64,000 nucleotides of DNA from Lacinutrix sp. (GTDB lineage: Bacteria > Bacteroidota > Bacteroidia > Flavobacteriales > Flavobacteriaceae), in assembly GCF_029238095.1 (NCBI RefSeq), contig NZ_JAQWGS010000026.1, positions 1-64,000 of the forward strand. Direction: 5' to 3'. Positions 28,532 to 36,972 of this stretch are shown here, piece after piece (position 1 is the first letter of the stretch; every line of letters starts with the position of its first letter). Made by a program: the position numbers and the translations under genes. The notes below the pieces were generated by a model, which searched no databases, had not been told where the DNA came from, and saw only the letters and a list, made by a program, of their open reading frames with translations.

Positions 28532-28993
28532 TTAATATTTACCAAATAGTTCTTCTAACTTCTGTGTGCGATAATTAAAAATCTCTTCTAATTTTGGCTT
28601 TACTAGAATAGGATGCACTAGCTGACCTAAAATGCCCAATGGTACTTTATAATCTATAATATCTTCCATTTCAACACCTCCATCAATTTCGTTAATAAAG
28701 TGTTTATGATGCCATAAAGCATATGGTCCAAAACGTTGCTCATCCACAAAATATTTACCTTCTTCAACATGTGTTATTTCTGTAACCCATTTGGTTTTAA
28801 TACCTAAAATTGGAGTGACAATGTATTGAATAATCTGTCCTGAAAACATTGGTCTATCTGCACCAGAGAGAATATTAAATCCCATGTAATCTGGTGTGAT
28901 GGTTTTTAGATTTTTAGGACTAGATAAGAATTCCCAAGCTTTTTCTTTAGTTATTGGTAAATTCTGTTTTTTATGTAATGTATAAATTTTCAT
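28532..28993 (-). CDS. SRPBCC (START/Bet v1-like) family protein
   Basis: A 153-residue soluble protein of the SRPBCC lipid or ligand-binding fold, judged from the pattern TKEKAWEFLSSPKNLKTITP at the start and HKHFINEIDGGVEMEDIIDY near the end. Its ligand is unknown. Genes of this family often occur in bacterial photolyase clusters, and this one lies one base upstream of the CPD photolyase, so it is surely in the same transcript. A role in handling a cofactor or a photodamaged lipid would be inference only. Confidence 0.85.
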   Translation of the reverse strand: MKIYTLHKKQNLPITKEKAWEFLSSPKNLKTITPDYMGFNILSGADRPMFSGQIIQYIVTPILGIKTKWVTEITHVEEGKYFVDEQRFGPYALWHHKHFINEIDGGVEMEDIIDYKVPLGILGQLVHPILVKPKLEEIFNYRTQKLEELFGKY

Positions 28994-28994
28994 T

Positions 28995-29456
28995 TTAATT
29001 ATTAAATAATATAAAAGCGTTTAAAGACGTAGCAATTAGTAGCCAAATCATGTATGGTAATATTAGGTAGCTTTTCGTTTTTATGCTTTTAAAATTGCTA
29101 AAGAAAAAAGTAAAAAGAACAATTGTTAATGCAGAGATAATAACTAAACCAAAGGCAACTAAATGTTGATTGAAAAAAACATAATTCCAAGATACATTTA
29201 ATACAACTTGTAAGGCAAAAGCTAACTTAAGTTTTGTACTGTCTACTTTTATAAATAAGTGTGCTAAATAGATAGAAAAGCATATCATTATTAATGTCCA
29301 TGCTGCACCAAAAACCCAACCTGGTGGTGTCCAAGGTGCTTTATTAAGATTTATGTACCAACTAGTTTGTGGTCCATTATTCATTAATAAATTACCAATA
29401 TATAAACCTCCAAAATTTATAATTAAAAAAAATAAGAAGTGTTTAAAAAGCTTCAT
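28995..29456 (-). CDS. tspO: TspO/MBR family tryptophan-rich protein
   Basis: A 153-residue membrane protein with five predicted transmembrane helices and the family core NKAPWTPPGWVFGAAWTLI. A later WNYVFFNQH and the many aromatic residues also fit. TspO binds porphyrins and, in photosynthetic bacteria, takes part in light and oxygen responses; some forms break down protoporphyrin in light. Here it sits in the middle of the second light operon, overlapping the glutathione peroxidase gene by one base. Involvement in porphyrin phototoxicity is inference. Confidence 0.93.
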   Translation of the reverse strand: MKLFKHFLFFLIINFGGLYIGNLLMNNGPQTSWYINLNKAPWTPPGWVFGAAWTLIMICFSIYLAHLFIKVDSTKLKLAFALQVVLNVSWNYVFFNQHLVAFGLVIISALTIVLFTFFFSNFKSIKTKSYLILPYMIWLLIATSLNAFILFNN

Positions 29457-29995
29457 TATACTTTTAAGTATTTTGTTATTTTAGAGCTTGTAGGTTTAGT
29501 TGTAGAAAAAAAATAATCTATTAGTTCTCCGTTGGTATTTACTAAATACTTTTGAAAATTCCATTTAACAGTCGAGCTTGAAACACCATTTTTACTTTTT
29601 TGAGTTAACCACTTATATAGAGGATGCGCATTACTGCCTTTCACATCTAATTTTTCTGAAATTAAAAAAGTTACACCATAATTTACTTCACAAAAAGACT
29701 CAATATCTTTAGCATTACCTGGTTCTTGTTTACCAAATTGATTACAAGGTAATCCAATGATTACAAGATTATCCTTATATTTATCATGTAATTCTTGAAG
29801 GTCTTTGTATTGCGGTGTAAAACCACATTTTGAGGCTACATTAACAAATAAAAGGTGTTTTCCTCTAAATTCTGAAAGAATAATAGGCTTTCCATTTAAA
29901 CCGTTGAGCTTTATATCATATAAGGGTTTAGGATTGATTGGATCGTTATTTTTTTTTGAAAACAAGGTTTGAGCAAATATTTTAAATGGGTTCAT
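29456..29995 (-). CDS. Glutathione peroxidase-like thiol peroxidase
   Basis: A 179-residue peroxidase. The peroxidatic site is a cysteine, not selenocysteine (NVASKCGFTPQY), with the Gln of GLPCNQFGKQEPG and the Trp-Asn of VKWNFQKYL completing the catalytic tetrad. The N-terminus has no clear signal peptide. Such non-selenium GPx proteins usually use thioredoxin rather than glutathione. It fits the operon theme by removing lipid or hydrogen peroxides formed in light. Confidence 0.92.
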   Translation of the reverse strand: MNPFKIFAQTLFSKKNNDPINPKPLYDIKLNGLNGKPIILSEFRGKHLLFVNVASKCGFTPQYKDLQELHDKYKDNLVIIGLPCNQFGKQEPGNAKDIESFCEVNYGVTFLISEKLDVKGSNAHPLYKWLTQKSKNGVSSSTVKWNFQKYLVNTNGELIDYFFSTTKPTSSKITKYLKV

Positions 29996-29998
29996 TTT

Positions 29999-30682
29999 TT
30001 ATATTTTAAAACTTACAATACCACAATCCATTTCGAATATTTGACCAGAGATAGAGGCTGCATTTTCTGAAGTTAAAAATACTGCCATATTGGCTACTTC
30101 TTCAGGATTTAAGAATTTTTTTAGAGGATGACGTTCTTTTATATTCTCAACCATCTTATCGTTCCTTAATAACTTAGCAGCTAATGTGGTGTCTGTAACG
30201 GTTGGAGCAATGGCATTTACACGAATGGTTGGTGCTAATTCTGCTCCTAGAGATTTTGTTAATCCTTCTATAGCAGATTTTGAAGCTGCAACACTTGCAT
30301 GATAAGGCATTCCTAATTTTGAGGCTACAGTACTAAATAGTAGGATAGAAGGTGCGTTTCCTTTTTTTAATTTTGGTAGATACTGTTGTATTGTTTTAAC
30401 AGCACCAATAACATTAATTTCGAAGTCCTCTCTGAAGTCTTCAAGAGATAATCTTGAGATTGGTTTTAAATTAATACTTCCAGGACAGTATATTAAAGTA
30501 TCTATAGCTTCAATTTCTGGCAAATCGTCTGTTAATACATTACAAGAGTAGTGTATTAAGTTTTGATGTGAATTTTCCGGAGAAGTTCTACTAATGTTAA
30601 AGACTCTGTTTTCTGAAACAAGACTACAAACAATAGCACTACCAATGCCTTTGCTTCCGCCTATAACTACAATGTTTTTCAT
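29999..30682 (-). CDS. SDR family protein with Val in place of the catalytic Tyr
   Basis: A 227-residue short-chain dehydrogenase fold protein. The NAD(P) motif is VVIGGSKGIGSAIV; the active-site Ser lies in ILLFSTVASK. The usual YxxxK is VAASK here (reading PYHASVAASKSA), so Lys is kept but Tyr is replaced by Val; I checked this at the nucleotide level. A Tyr occurs four residues before that Val and might substitute. This suggests an unusual substrate or a non-catalytic role. It lies inside the second light operon between the 73-aa protein and glutathione peroxidase. Confidence 0.88.
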   Translation of the reverse strand: MKNIVVIGGSKGIGSAIVCSLVSENRVFNISRTSPENSHQNLIHYSCNVLTDDLPEIEAIDTLIYCPGSINLKPISRLSLEDFREDFEINVIGAVKTIQQYLPKLKKGNAPSILLFSTVASKLGMPYHASVAASKSAIEGLTKSLGAELAPTIRVNAIAPTVTDTTLAAKLLRNDKMVENIKERHPLKKFLNPEEVANMAVFLTSENAASISGQIFEMDCGIVSFKI

Positions 30683-30741
30683 TTTTTATTAATGATTTTT
30701 TTAAGAGAATAGACACAATATTAGCCAAAGGCAAGTCTATT

Positions 30742-30963
30742 CTATGATGATGGACGACCTTTTAGTCGTTTTTCAATTTTTTGTTTAATAACAGTAAGGC
30801 GCTTCATGACTTCCATTAATTCAGGATCCTTACTTTCTTTATAAATTTGATTTAAACCAAGTATTATTTCCTTAGCTTTTCTTGAAGCTACTATTCGTTC
30901 GTTTGTAGATTTGAAAGATGTTCCTTGTTGTTCGAACTCTAGTGCTTCTTTTAAAATATCCAT
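30742..30963 (-). CDS. Small helical protein of unknown function in the light operon
   Basis: A 73-residue, charged protein that looks wholly alpha-helical, from MDILKEALEFEQQG to a basic C-terminus EKRLKGRPSS. There is no signal peptide, membrane segment or cysteine. It starts 2 bases after folE stops, so it is clearly in the operon. I recognise no domain. Confidence 0.7.
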   Translation of the reverse strand: MDILKEALEFEQQGTSFKSTNERIVASRKAKEIILGLNQIYKESKDPELMEVMKRLTVIKQKIEKRLKGRPSS

Positions 30964-30965
30964 TT

Positions 30966-31667
30966 TTAATCTTTTAGGTAATTCTGCAATTCAGTTATTT
31001 TAGCTTGTTTTTTAAACGCGCCTCCATAATAAGAAGTTACAGTTGCAGAGGTTTCGTCTTTAATTCCTCGAGACGAAACACATAAATGTTTTGCATCTAT
31101 TATAACAGCTATATCTTCAGTATTTAGAATTGTTTTTAATTCGTTTGCTATTTGGTTTGTTAAACGTTCTTGTACTTGTGGTCGTTTTGCGAAATAATGT
31201 ACTATTCTGTTTAACTTTGATAGACCAATAACCTTGCCAGAAGAAATGTATGCCACATGTGCTTTACCTATTATTGGAACAAAGTGGTGTTCGCAATTAG
31301 AATAAAACGTGATATTCTTTTCTACAAGCATCTGGTTGTATTGATACTTATTGTCAAATAAAGCAATTTTTGGCTTATTTTCAGGGTTTAATCCAGAAAA
31401 TATTTCTTCAATGTACATTTTCGCAACTCTTTTGGGAGTTCCCTTGAGAGAATCGTCTGTTAAGTCTAGACCTAAAACATCCATTATTTCTTCAAATAGA
31501 ATGGCTATTTTTTCTTTCTTTTCGGTGTCTGAGAGATTAAAAGCATCTGGTTTCATTGGCGTTTCTAATCCTGTAAATAGGTGGTCGTCACCAATGTCTT
31601 GTACTGAGTAACCATTTAAATTCATTTTGTTTTCTTGTGTAAGTAATTCTAAATTAGTCTTTTTCAT
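30966..31667 (-). CDS. folE: GTP cyclohydrolase I
   Basis: Makes dihydroneopterin triphosphate from GTP, the first step to folates and other pterins. The 233-residue protein has the zinc ligands in SNCEHHFVPIIGKAH and KHLCVSSRGIKD, and the substrate region LSKLNRIVHYFAKRPQVQERL. An alternative start at the Met 15 codons in would match many homologs. Placement among four photolyase-family genes is telling: class I photolyases can use methenyl-tetrahydrofolate as antenna, and light-induced folE copies are known in other bacteria. So this may be a dedicated copy rather than the housekeeping one. Confidence 0.95.
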   Translation of the reverse strand: MKKTNLELLTQENKMNLNGYSVQDIGDDHLFTGLETPMKPDAFNLSDTEKKEKIAILFEEIMDVLGLDLTDDSLKGTPKRVAKMYIEEIFSGLNPENKPKIALFDNKYQYNQMLVEKNITFYSNCEHHFVPIIGKAHVAYISSGKVIGLSKLNRIVHYFAKRPQVQERLTNQIANELKTILNTEDIAVIIDAKHLCVSSRGIKDETSATVTSYYGGAFKKQAKITELQNYLKD

Positions 31668-31675
31668 AGCAATAT

Positions 31676-31981
31676 TTATCTTTTACTTATTTTGTTGTGT
31701 GTAATTTGTTTTTGTCTTGAACATTTAAAGCGTCCTTCTTCAAAATTTCTATTTTTAGAATGTTTCGTTTTTCTGCCTTGAACTCTAGCTCTCCACATTC
31801 TAAAACTGCTAGGTTTCATTTCTTTTCTCATGAGCTCTATAACTTCTTGTTCTTTAATGTTGAACTGAAAGGTAATAGCATCAAAAGGAGTTCTATCTTC
31901 CCAAGCCATTTCTATTATTCTGTCGATATCTTCGGTAGTGAAGTTATCTGGTTTGTTAGGTTTGGAAATGATATTGCTCAT
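31676..31981 (-). CDS. TIGR03643 family protein
   Basis: A 101-residue protein starting at ATG 31981 (MSNIISKPNKP); it overlaps the preceding gene by 26 bases. The segment IDRIIEMAWEDRTPFDAITFQFNI and the following EVIELMRKEMKPSSFRMWRARVQGRKTKH match the small TIGR03643 family as I remember it. The family has a helix-turn-helix-like look and a basic C-terminus, so nucleic-acid binding is possible. It is repeatedly found next to photolyases, but the function is unknown. Confidence 0.82.
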   Translation of the reverse strand: MSNIISKPNKPDNFTTEDIDRIIEMAWEDRTPFDAITFQFNIKEQEVIELMRKEMKPSSFRMWRARVQGRKTKHSKNRNFEEGRFKCSRQKQITHNKISKR

Positions 31982-32381
31982 CAAATTTTATTTTTTCATT
32001 TAAAAGTTTATCAAAAAACAACTTATTCTCTTTAAACATTCTATTGTTTTTAAAATGAATAAATTTACCTTGTGCATGAATACTAGAAGCATTTGTTCTA
32101 TATATTACCAATTGGTAATATGGTATTGCCCAAGTAAAGTTTTGTAGGCCTTTTATTATATGAATTAAAACGCCCTTTGGTCTAAGTTCTAAGTTAGCAT
32201 AATTAATATCTGAAACTGTGTTGAGATATTGTTTTAAATTAGGACTCACATTATCTATTACCATTCGTTTAGAACCAATTCCTTTTAATTTAATACTTTC
32301 TATGAAACCATAAGATTTACCAACAAATTCGTTGATTGATTCTTTATTTTCTTTGCTTGAATGTGTTGTATTAAATATCAT
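31956..32381 (-). CDS. Unknown conserved protein heading the second light operon
   Basis: About 141 residues from ATG 32381 (MIFNTTHSSKENKES); an upstream Met 11 codons earlier would reach into the promoter box. It contains NLELRPKGVLIHIIKGLQNFTWAIPYYQLVIY and a basic C-terminal half. No signal peptide or clear membrane segment is present, and I do not recognise the family. As first gene after the shared operator, it is a sensible candidate for a specific partner of the light response. Confidence 0.72.
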   Translation of the reverse strand: MIFNTTHSSKENKESINEFVGKSYGFIESIKLKGIGSKRMVIDNVSPNLKQYLNTVSDINYANLELRPKGVLIHIIKGLQNFTWAIPYYQLVIYRTNASSIHAQGKFIHFKNNRMFKENKLFFDKLLNEKIKFDEQYHFQT

Positions 32382-32411
32382 TAAAAAAATGTTTATTTCT
32401 AAACTTATATT

Positions 32412-32462
32412 CAAATCTACAAAATGTTTAACGTCTAAAACAAAATGATAAACAAAATTAAC
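32412..32462 (-). promoter_or_regulatory. Promoter-operator of the second light operon (site B)
   Basis: On the minus strand a flavobacterial -7 element TAGATTTG (32412-32419) lies 31 bases before the start codon at 32381. The plus-strand pattern TACAAAATGTTTAAC (32418-32432), 16 bases, then TAAACAAAATTAAC (32449-32462) is repeated with the same spacing upstream of the first light operon (site A). All 29 bases in the two blocks agree between the sites, while the 16-base spacers differ, which argues for a shared protein-binding site. Confidence 0.75.
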
Positions 32463-32482
32463 AAAATATTACAGTTTTGGTA

Positions 32483-33970
32483 TTAATTATTGTTCATCAA
32501 ACTATTTCTATTGCTTAATGTATGACGTTTAAGAATGCGTTTTGACTCACTTTTTACCATTTTATTGTCTTTTAAATCCCACAATATAGTACTTGCTGTT
32601 TTTCTTGATAATTTTTCATTAACAATCGGAAATGGATAGTCTTTGCCAAGTTCGAAGCCTGTTAACTGTTGGTCGAAGTAAGACATTGTTTGTGGTTCGT
32701 GTATATATGGTGCTTGTAGTTTTTGTAATTCTGGAACCCATTTTTTTATAAAAGTACCATTAGAATCATGATCAATACTATTTTTTATAGGATTATATAT
32801 ACGAAGCATGTTAATACCAGTTTCTCCAGCTTGCATTTGTATTTGAGGATAATGTATTCCTGGTTCAAAATCTAAAAACATGGAAGCTAAATGTTCACTC
32901 ATATCTTGCCAAGGCTGCCATAGATTATGAACAAAGAAAGAAACCACCATTGCTCGCATTCTAAAATTTAGATATCCAGTTTCGTTTAAACAGCGCATGC
33001 AAGCATCTATTAAAGGATAGCCCGTTTGTCCAGTCTTCCATGCGTTTTGAAATTCTATATTTAAAGGTTTATTTAAATCATGATAGCCTTTATTTATACT
33101 TTTAAATTCCATAGTATGTTCCATTTCAAATTTTTGAATGAAATGTGCTTGCCATCTTAATCTGGAGATAAAAGCATTTAAATGTCTTTTATGTTTGCCT
33201 TTATTTCTAACCTCTGCAGCAACATTAATAACTTGTCTAACAGAGAGATTTCCCCAAGAAATATAGGGAGAAAGACGACTACAGCCTGTTCTTGATTCTA
33301 ATGGTTTACTAATATGAAACATGTAATTTGGATAACGTTCTATAAAAAAGGAACGCATATATTTTAATCCAGTAGTAGTACCTCCTTTTTGAAAAAGTTT
33401 GTTATCTGAAGTTTTTAGATCTACTATTTTAAAGTGTTTTTCTAATGTGTTAATTTTAGATGTATGTAATAATTGGTTTTTTTTAGGATTAAAGACGTGG
33501 TCGTTTTGCATCATATAAGTATTCCAATCATTAAACCAAGTATTTCTATTTTTTAAGCCACGAATAATGGCATTATTAATATTTTCCTTCCAAATTATAC
33601 TGTGTTGTTTACAAAACGAAGCAAATTTAAGATCGCGTTTATACGTAGAAAGTATTCCTGTTTCTTGATGAGAATAAATATGAGTAATAGAGTAGTGCAG
33701 CTGTAATGTTTTAATAACAACTTCTATGGTATGGTTTACAACAAGCACTTTAGAATTAAAAGCTTTTAAGTTGTTGTTAATATCTTCGAGAGACTGTTTT
33801 ATAAAGTCCCAATGTCTTTTGTTATAGTGCTTGTCTTGAAAAAGAAAATCTTCAAATACATAAAGTAAAAGTACTTGTTTGTTAGATTTTAGAGCATGTT
33901 CAATGGCTTCATTATCTTTTAAACGAAGGTCTCTTTTAAACCATACGATTTGTAGTTCTTCTTTTGGCAT
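32483..33970 (-). CDS. Divergent cryptochrome/photolyase-family FAD-binding protein
   Basis: About 495 residues from ATG 33970 ([17 protein letters not shown]). The N-terminal domain and [19 protein letters not shown] place it in the photolyase superfamily. Key FAD-site positions differ from classical members. The usual HNR reads NFR ([14 protein letters not shown]). The segment matching NIGNWQW of the neighbouring CPD photolyase reads HYPQIQM, so the Asn by the flavin becomes His and both tryptophans are lost. It keeps MLRIYNP and [10 protein letters not shown] recall similar EPGIH...QMQ proteins annotated only as possible photolyases in marine bacteria. Its chemistry is unknown. It is last in the first light operon. 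Confidence 0.85.
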   Translation of the reverse strand: MPKEELQIVWFKRDLRLKDNEAIEHALKSNKQVLLLYVFEDFLFQDKHYNKRHWDFIKQSLEDINNNLKAFNSKVLVVNHTIEVVIKTLQLHYSITHIYSHQETGILSTYKRDLKFASFCKQHSIIWKENINNAIIRGLKNRNTWFNDWNTYMMQNDHVFNPKKNQLLHTSKINTLEKHFKIVDLKTSDNKLFQKGGTTTGLKYMRSFFIERYPNYMFHISKPLESRTGCSRLSPYISWGNLSVRQVINVAAEVRNKGKHKRHLNAFISRLRWQAHFIQKFEMEHTMEFKSINKGYHDLNKPLNIEFQNAWKTGQTGYPLIDACMRCLNETGYLNFRMRAMVVSFFVHNLWQPWQDMSEHLASMFLDFEPGIHYPQIQMQAGETGINMLRIYNPIKNSIDHDSNGTFIKKWVPELQKLQAPYIHEPQTMSYFDQQLTGFELGKDYPFPIVNEKLSRKTASTILWDLKDNKMVKSESKRILKRHTLSNRNSLMNNN

Positions 33971-34002
33971 TATTAACAATGGAAGACTTAAGATTTCAAT
34001 TT

Positions 34003-35535
34003 TTAAAAAAGATTAGGATTCTCTATAATAGTTTGTGCTCTTAATTTAATATTGTGCAAATCTTCTGGTTTCATTTTGTTAAGTAAACTGTACATCATCT
34101 TCATTCTAAAATTATCGCTTAACTGTTTTCTTTTATCATCTAAAAAATTCCAATATAAACTGTTAAATGGACAGGCTTTATCTCCAATTTTTTCTTTTTT
34201 ATTATAAAAACAACCATCACAATAATTACTCATTTTACTAATGTAGCTTCCACTAGAAACATAGGGTTTTGTAGCTATTTTTCCACCATCTGCAAATTGA
34301 CTCATGCCTCTAGTGTTAGGTAATTGAACCCATTCTACAGCATCTATGTATATACCAAGGTACCATGCATCTACTTCGTCTGGATTTATTTGCGTTAATA
34401 AGGCAAAGTTTCCAGTAATCATTAAACGTTGAATGTGGTGCGCATAACCATTGTCTAAAGAGTTGTTAATTGTCTTTTTTAGGCAATTCATTTTTGTATT
34501 ACCTGTCCAAAAGAAATCTGGTAATGTGTTAGAGTTCTCTAAATAGTTTAATGTTTTGTATTCTGGCATTAATGCCCAATACATGCCACGCATATACTCT
34601 CGCCAACCAATAATTTGCCTTATGAAGCCTTCAACTTGAGAAATATCAATGGTTTCGCCATGTGTTCTCCAATAGTTTAAAACAGTTGTTACAATGGCTT
34701 TTGGTGAAATTATTTTGCAATTCATCGCAAAAGAAAGACGTGAATGAAAAAGGTAAGCTTGTTCTGTATGCATTGCATCTTGGTAATCACCAAAATGAAT
34801 TAATAAATGCTCACAAAAATATTTTAATTGATCAAGTGCTTGTTCTCTGTTAATAGGATACTCCAGATATTTAGTATCAAAATGACCAATGGTGTTAATG
34901 TTTTGAGAATTTAAGAGTGCAACAATTTCTGAAACCTCATTTTTGTAAGCTCTGTATTTTGGAATCCTGTCTTTTTCTTTCCATTTATTCCTATTGCTTT
35001 TGTCGTAATTCCATTTACCACCTTCAGGTTGGTTGGCAACCATTAAGATATTGTGCTTTTTGCGCATATCTCGATAAAAACTCTCCATTATCCATTGCTT
35101 TTTGTCTTTGAAAAAACGAGATAAGTCTTGTCGATCTGTGTAAAAGTGTTCAGTAGAAAATATTTTTGTTTCAATATTAAGCGTATTACTAAAATTAGAG
35201 AGTTGCTTATCTAATCTATACTCGTCTGGTTCTTGATATTCAAACCTTTTTATCCCTAGTTTTTTAATTAACTGCTCAAGGTTATCTGTAAGGTTTTGCG
35301 TGTTCTCTTTTGTATCTAATTGATAATAGATAACCTCACAATTTTGAGATTCTAATGTTTTTGCAAACGAGCGCATAGCAGCAAAAAAACTTATAATTTT
35401 TTGAATGTGATGCTTGACATAATTGGTTTCTTGTTGCATCTCGAATAAACAGTATACGTAGTTGTCTTGATTGCCTTTATACCAAGAATGTTTACTGTTA
35501 AGTTGGTCTCCTAAAATTAATCTAAGTGTTTTCAA
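34003..35535 (-). CDS. Iron-sulfur bacterial photolyase/cryptochrome (FeS-BCP, 6-4 type)
   Basis: About 510 residues. The start is most likely the TTG at 35535 (TTG AAA ACA CTT AGA, reading [13 protein letters not shown]), 4 bases after the Cry-DASH stop; no ATG fits the family N-terminus. The four cysteines of the 4Fe-4S cluster are visible in MNCLKKT, YCDGC and [10 protein letters not shown]. The paired His of the (6-4) photoproduct site is in [11 protein letters not shown]. The family repairs (6-4) photoproducts (PhrB of Agrobacterium) or acts as a photoreceptor (CryB). Confidence 0.93.
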   Translation of the reverse strand: MKTLRLILGDQLNSKHSWYKGNQDNYVYCLFEMQQETNYVKHHIQKIISFFAAMRSFAKTLESQNCEVIYYQLDTKENTQNLTDNLEQLIKKLGIKRFEYQEPDEYRLDKQLSNFSNTLNIETKIFSTEHFYTDRQDLSRFFKDKKQWIMESFYRDMRKKHNILMVANQPEGGKWNYDKSNRNKWKEKDRIPKYRAYKNEVSEIVALLNSQNINTIGHFDTKYLEYPINREQALDQLKYFCEHLLIHFGDYQDAMHTEQAYLFHSRLSFAMNCKIISPKAIVTTVLNYWRTHGETIDISQVEGFIRQIIGWREYMRGMYWALMPEYKTLNYLENSNTLPDFFWTGNTKMNCLKKTINNSLDNGYAHHIQRLMITGNFALLTQINPDEVDAWYLGIYIDAVEWVQLPNTRGMSQFADGGKIATKPYVSSGSYISKMSNYCDGCFYNKKEKIGDKACPFNSLYWNFLDDKRKQLSDNFRMKMMYSLLNKMKPEDLHNIKLRAQTIIENPNLF

Positions 35536-35539
35536 AATA

Positions 35540-36850
35540 TTAAAATAAGGTGTCTTGAAGCCATAAACGTTGATACTTTCTATCAGCATCATATCGTTGA
35601 GCTTGTAATTTTACATTAAACGTTCTATCTCTTGGATCGTTACCAACTCCTGAAACATACATCCAGTTTCCATAGTTACTATGCACATCGTAATCTATAA
35701 GTAAAGACTCAAAATAGGCAGCACCAATACGCCAATCTAGCATTAAATTTTTCGAAAAATAACTAGCAACATTTTGTCTACCACGATTACTCATCCATCC
35801 TGTTTTTTTAAGTTCTAACATATTTGCATTTACAAAAGGTTCTTTGGTCTCCCCATTTATCCATTTATTAATGTCTTTTTGATGTGTGTTCCATTGGTAG
35901 TCCTTTTTTAATATACCTCCAATTTTAAAAATATTATTTTTATGTTTTAAGGAAACATATTTAAAATAATCTCTCCATATAAGTTCAAAAATAAGCCAAT
36001 AAGTCGATTGGTTTTTAAAGTGAAGTGCTTCAAACTCTTTTACTTTCCAATAGATTGTTCTGGGACTTAAGCTGCCATTTGCTAACCATGGAGAAAATTT
36101 TGAACTAAAATCTATTCCTATTAATCCGTTTCTAGTTTTTTTATAAAAGCCGAGTTTTTTAGTTTCAAAAAAATAATAATTCAAGTGTTTTAAAGCTTCC
36201 GTTTCACCACCTTTTAGTGGAAAGGCAGAGTTTTTATGTGGTTCGAAACTATTAAAACCCAAGTTTTCTAGGCTTGGTATTGTAGTATTATTTTTTACAA
36301 GATGCGTTTTTGTTAAATATTTATCTGCTTGTAGTTTTCTTATTTCACTTTGCTTTTCTAATTGTTTTCTAAAGTTTGTAAATACGTTTGGTAATTCTTC
36401 TATATTAAAAGATATATCTTCTGGATGGTATAAAAACTGATCGTATTCTTTATAAATTGGAAACCCTTTATTCCTGATATTACATACTTGCTTGTAAATA
36501 GTTTCTTCTTCGCTAGTCCATTCGTTTTGAAGATAAAGCGCATCAAAATTAAATATAGAATTTAAAGTAGCGATGCTTTTTTCAGTATAGTCATTATAAA
36601 CAAATAGCGGAATACCAATATTTTCTAATTGTTTTTTTAAATCAGTAACTGTCTCTATTAGAAACTGAGCTCTATATTTTTCAGTCTTTTTAAATCCAAA
36701 ACAATCTTTTTCAAACTCCCTAACATCAAAACAATAGACAGCAATTACAGTCTCACTATTATTTATTGCATTAGTTAGTGTTTTGTTATCGTGGATTCTT
36801 AAGTTATTTTTAAACCAAATTAAGCTGGTTTTGTTTTGTTTCTTCTGCAT
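35540..36850 (-). CDS. DASH-family cryptochrome
   Basis: About 436 residues from ATG 36850 (MQKKQNKTSLIWFKNNLR); the start overlaps the end of the DUF2256 gene by 31 bases. The C-terminal FAD region carries the Cry-DASH hallmark series: LDWRIGAAYFESLL, NYGNWMYVSGVGNDPRDR, FNVKLQAQRYD and DRKYQRLWL. Cry-DASH proteins repair dimers in single-stranded or looped DNA and bind methenyl-tetrahydrofolate. It sits between DUF2256 and the iron-sulfur photolyase in the first light operon. Confidence 0.94.
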   Translation of the reverse strand: MQKKQNKTSLIWFKNNLRIHDNKTLTNAINNSETVIAVYCFDVREFEKDCFGFKKTEKYRAQFLIETVTDLKKQLENIGIPLFVYNDYTEKSIATLNSIFNFDALYLQNEWTSEEETIYKQVCNIRNKGFPIYKEYDQFLYHPEDISFNIEELPNVFTNFRKQLEKQSEIRKLQADKYLTKTHLVKNNTTIPSLENLGFNSFEPHKNSAFPLKGGETEALKHLNYYFFETKKLGFYKKTRNGLIGIDFSSKFSPWLANGSLSPRTIYWKVKEFEALHFKNQSTYWLIFELIWRDYFKYVSLKHKNNIFKIGGILKKDYQWNTHQKDINKWINGETKEPFVNANMLELKKTGWMSNRGRQNVASYFSKNLMLDWRIGAAYFESLLIDYDVHSNYGNWMYVSGVGNDPRDRTFNVKLQAQRYDADRKYQRLWLQDTLF

Positions 36851-36972
36851 TTTTCGCTGCAATATTTTATGTGTTGCCAATTTTTTGACCACTTCTTTCG
36901 CCAAGTAAAGCTTAAGTTACAAGTTTCACATTGTTTAGAAGGTAAATTTTCTTTTTTAACGCCTTTAGGCAT
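36820..36972 (-). CDS. DUF2256 small zinc-ribbon-like protein
   Basis: A 50-residue protein: start ATG at 36972, stop TAA at 36820-36822, on the minus strand. It begins MPKGVKKENLPSKQCETC and carries a C-x2-C pair at residues 15-18 and a second C-x3-C pair at 38-42 (YCSEKC), enough for a zinc site, plus a Trp-rich middle (TWRKKWSKNWQ). This is the DUF2256 family, which is usually found beside photolyases or cryptochromes. It overlaps the SDR/DUF2867 gene by 8 bases and the Cry-DASH start by 31. It may bind nucleic acid or stabilise a neighbour; the function is unknown. Confidence 0.9.
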   Translation of the reverse strand: MPKGVKKENLPSKQCETCNLSFTWRKKWSKNWQHIKYCSEKCRRNKTKPA

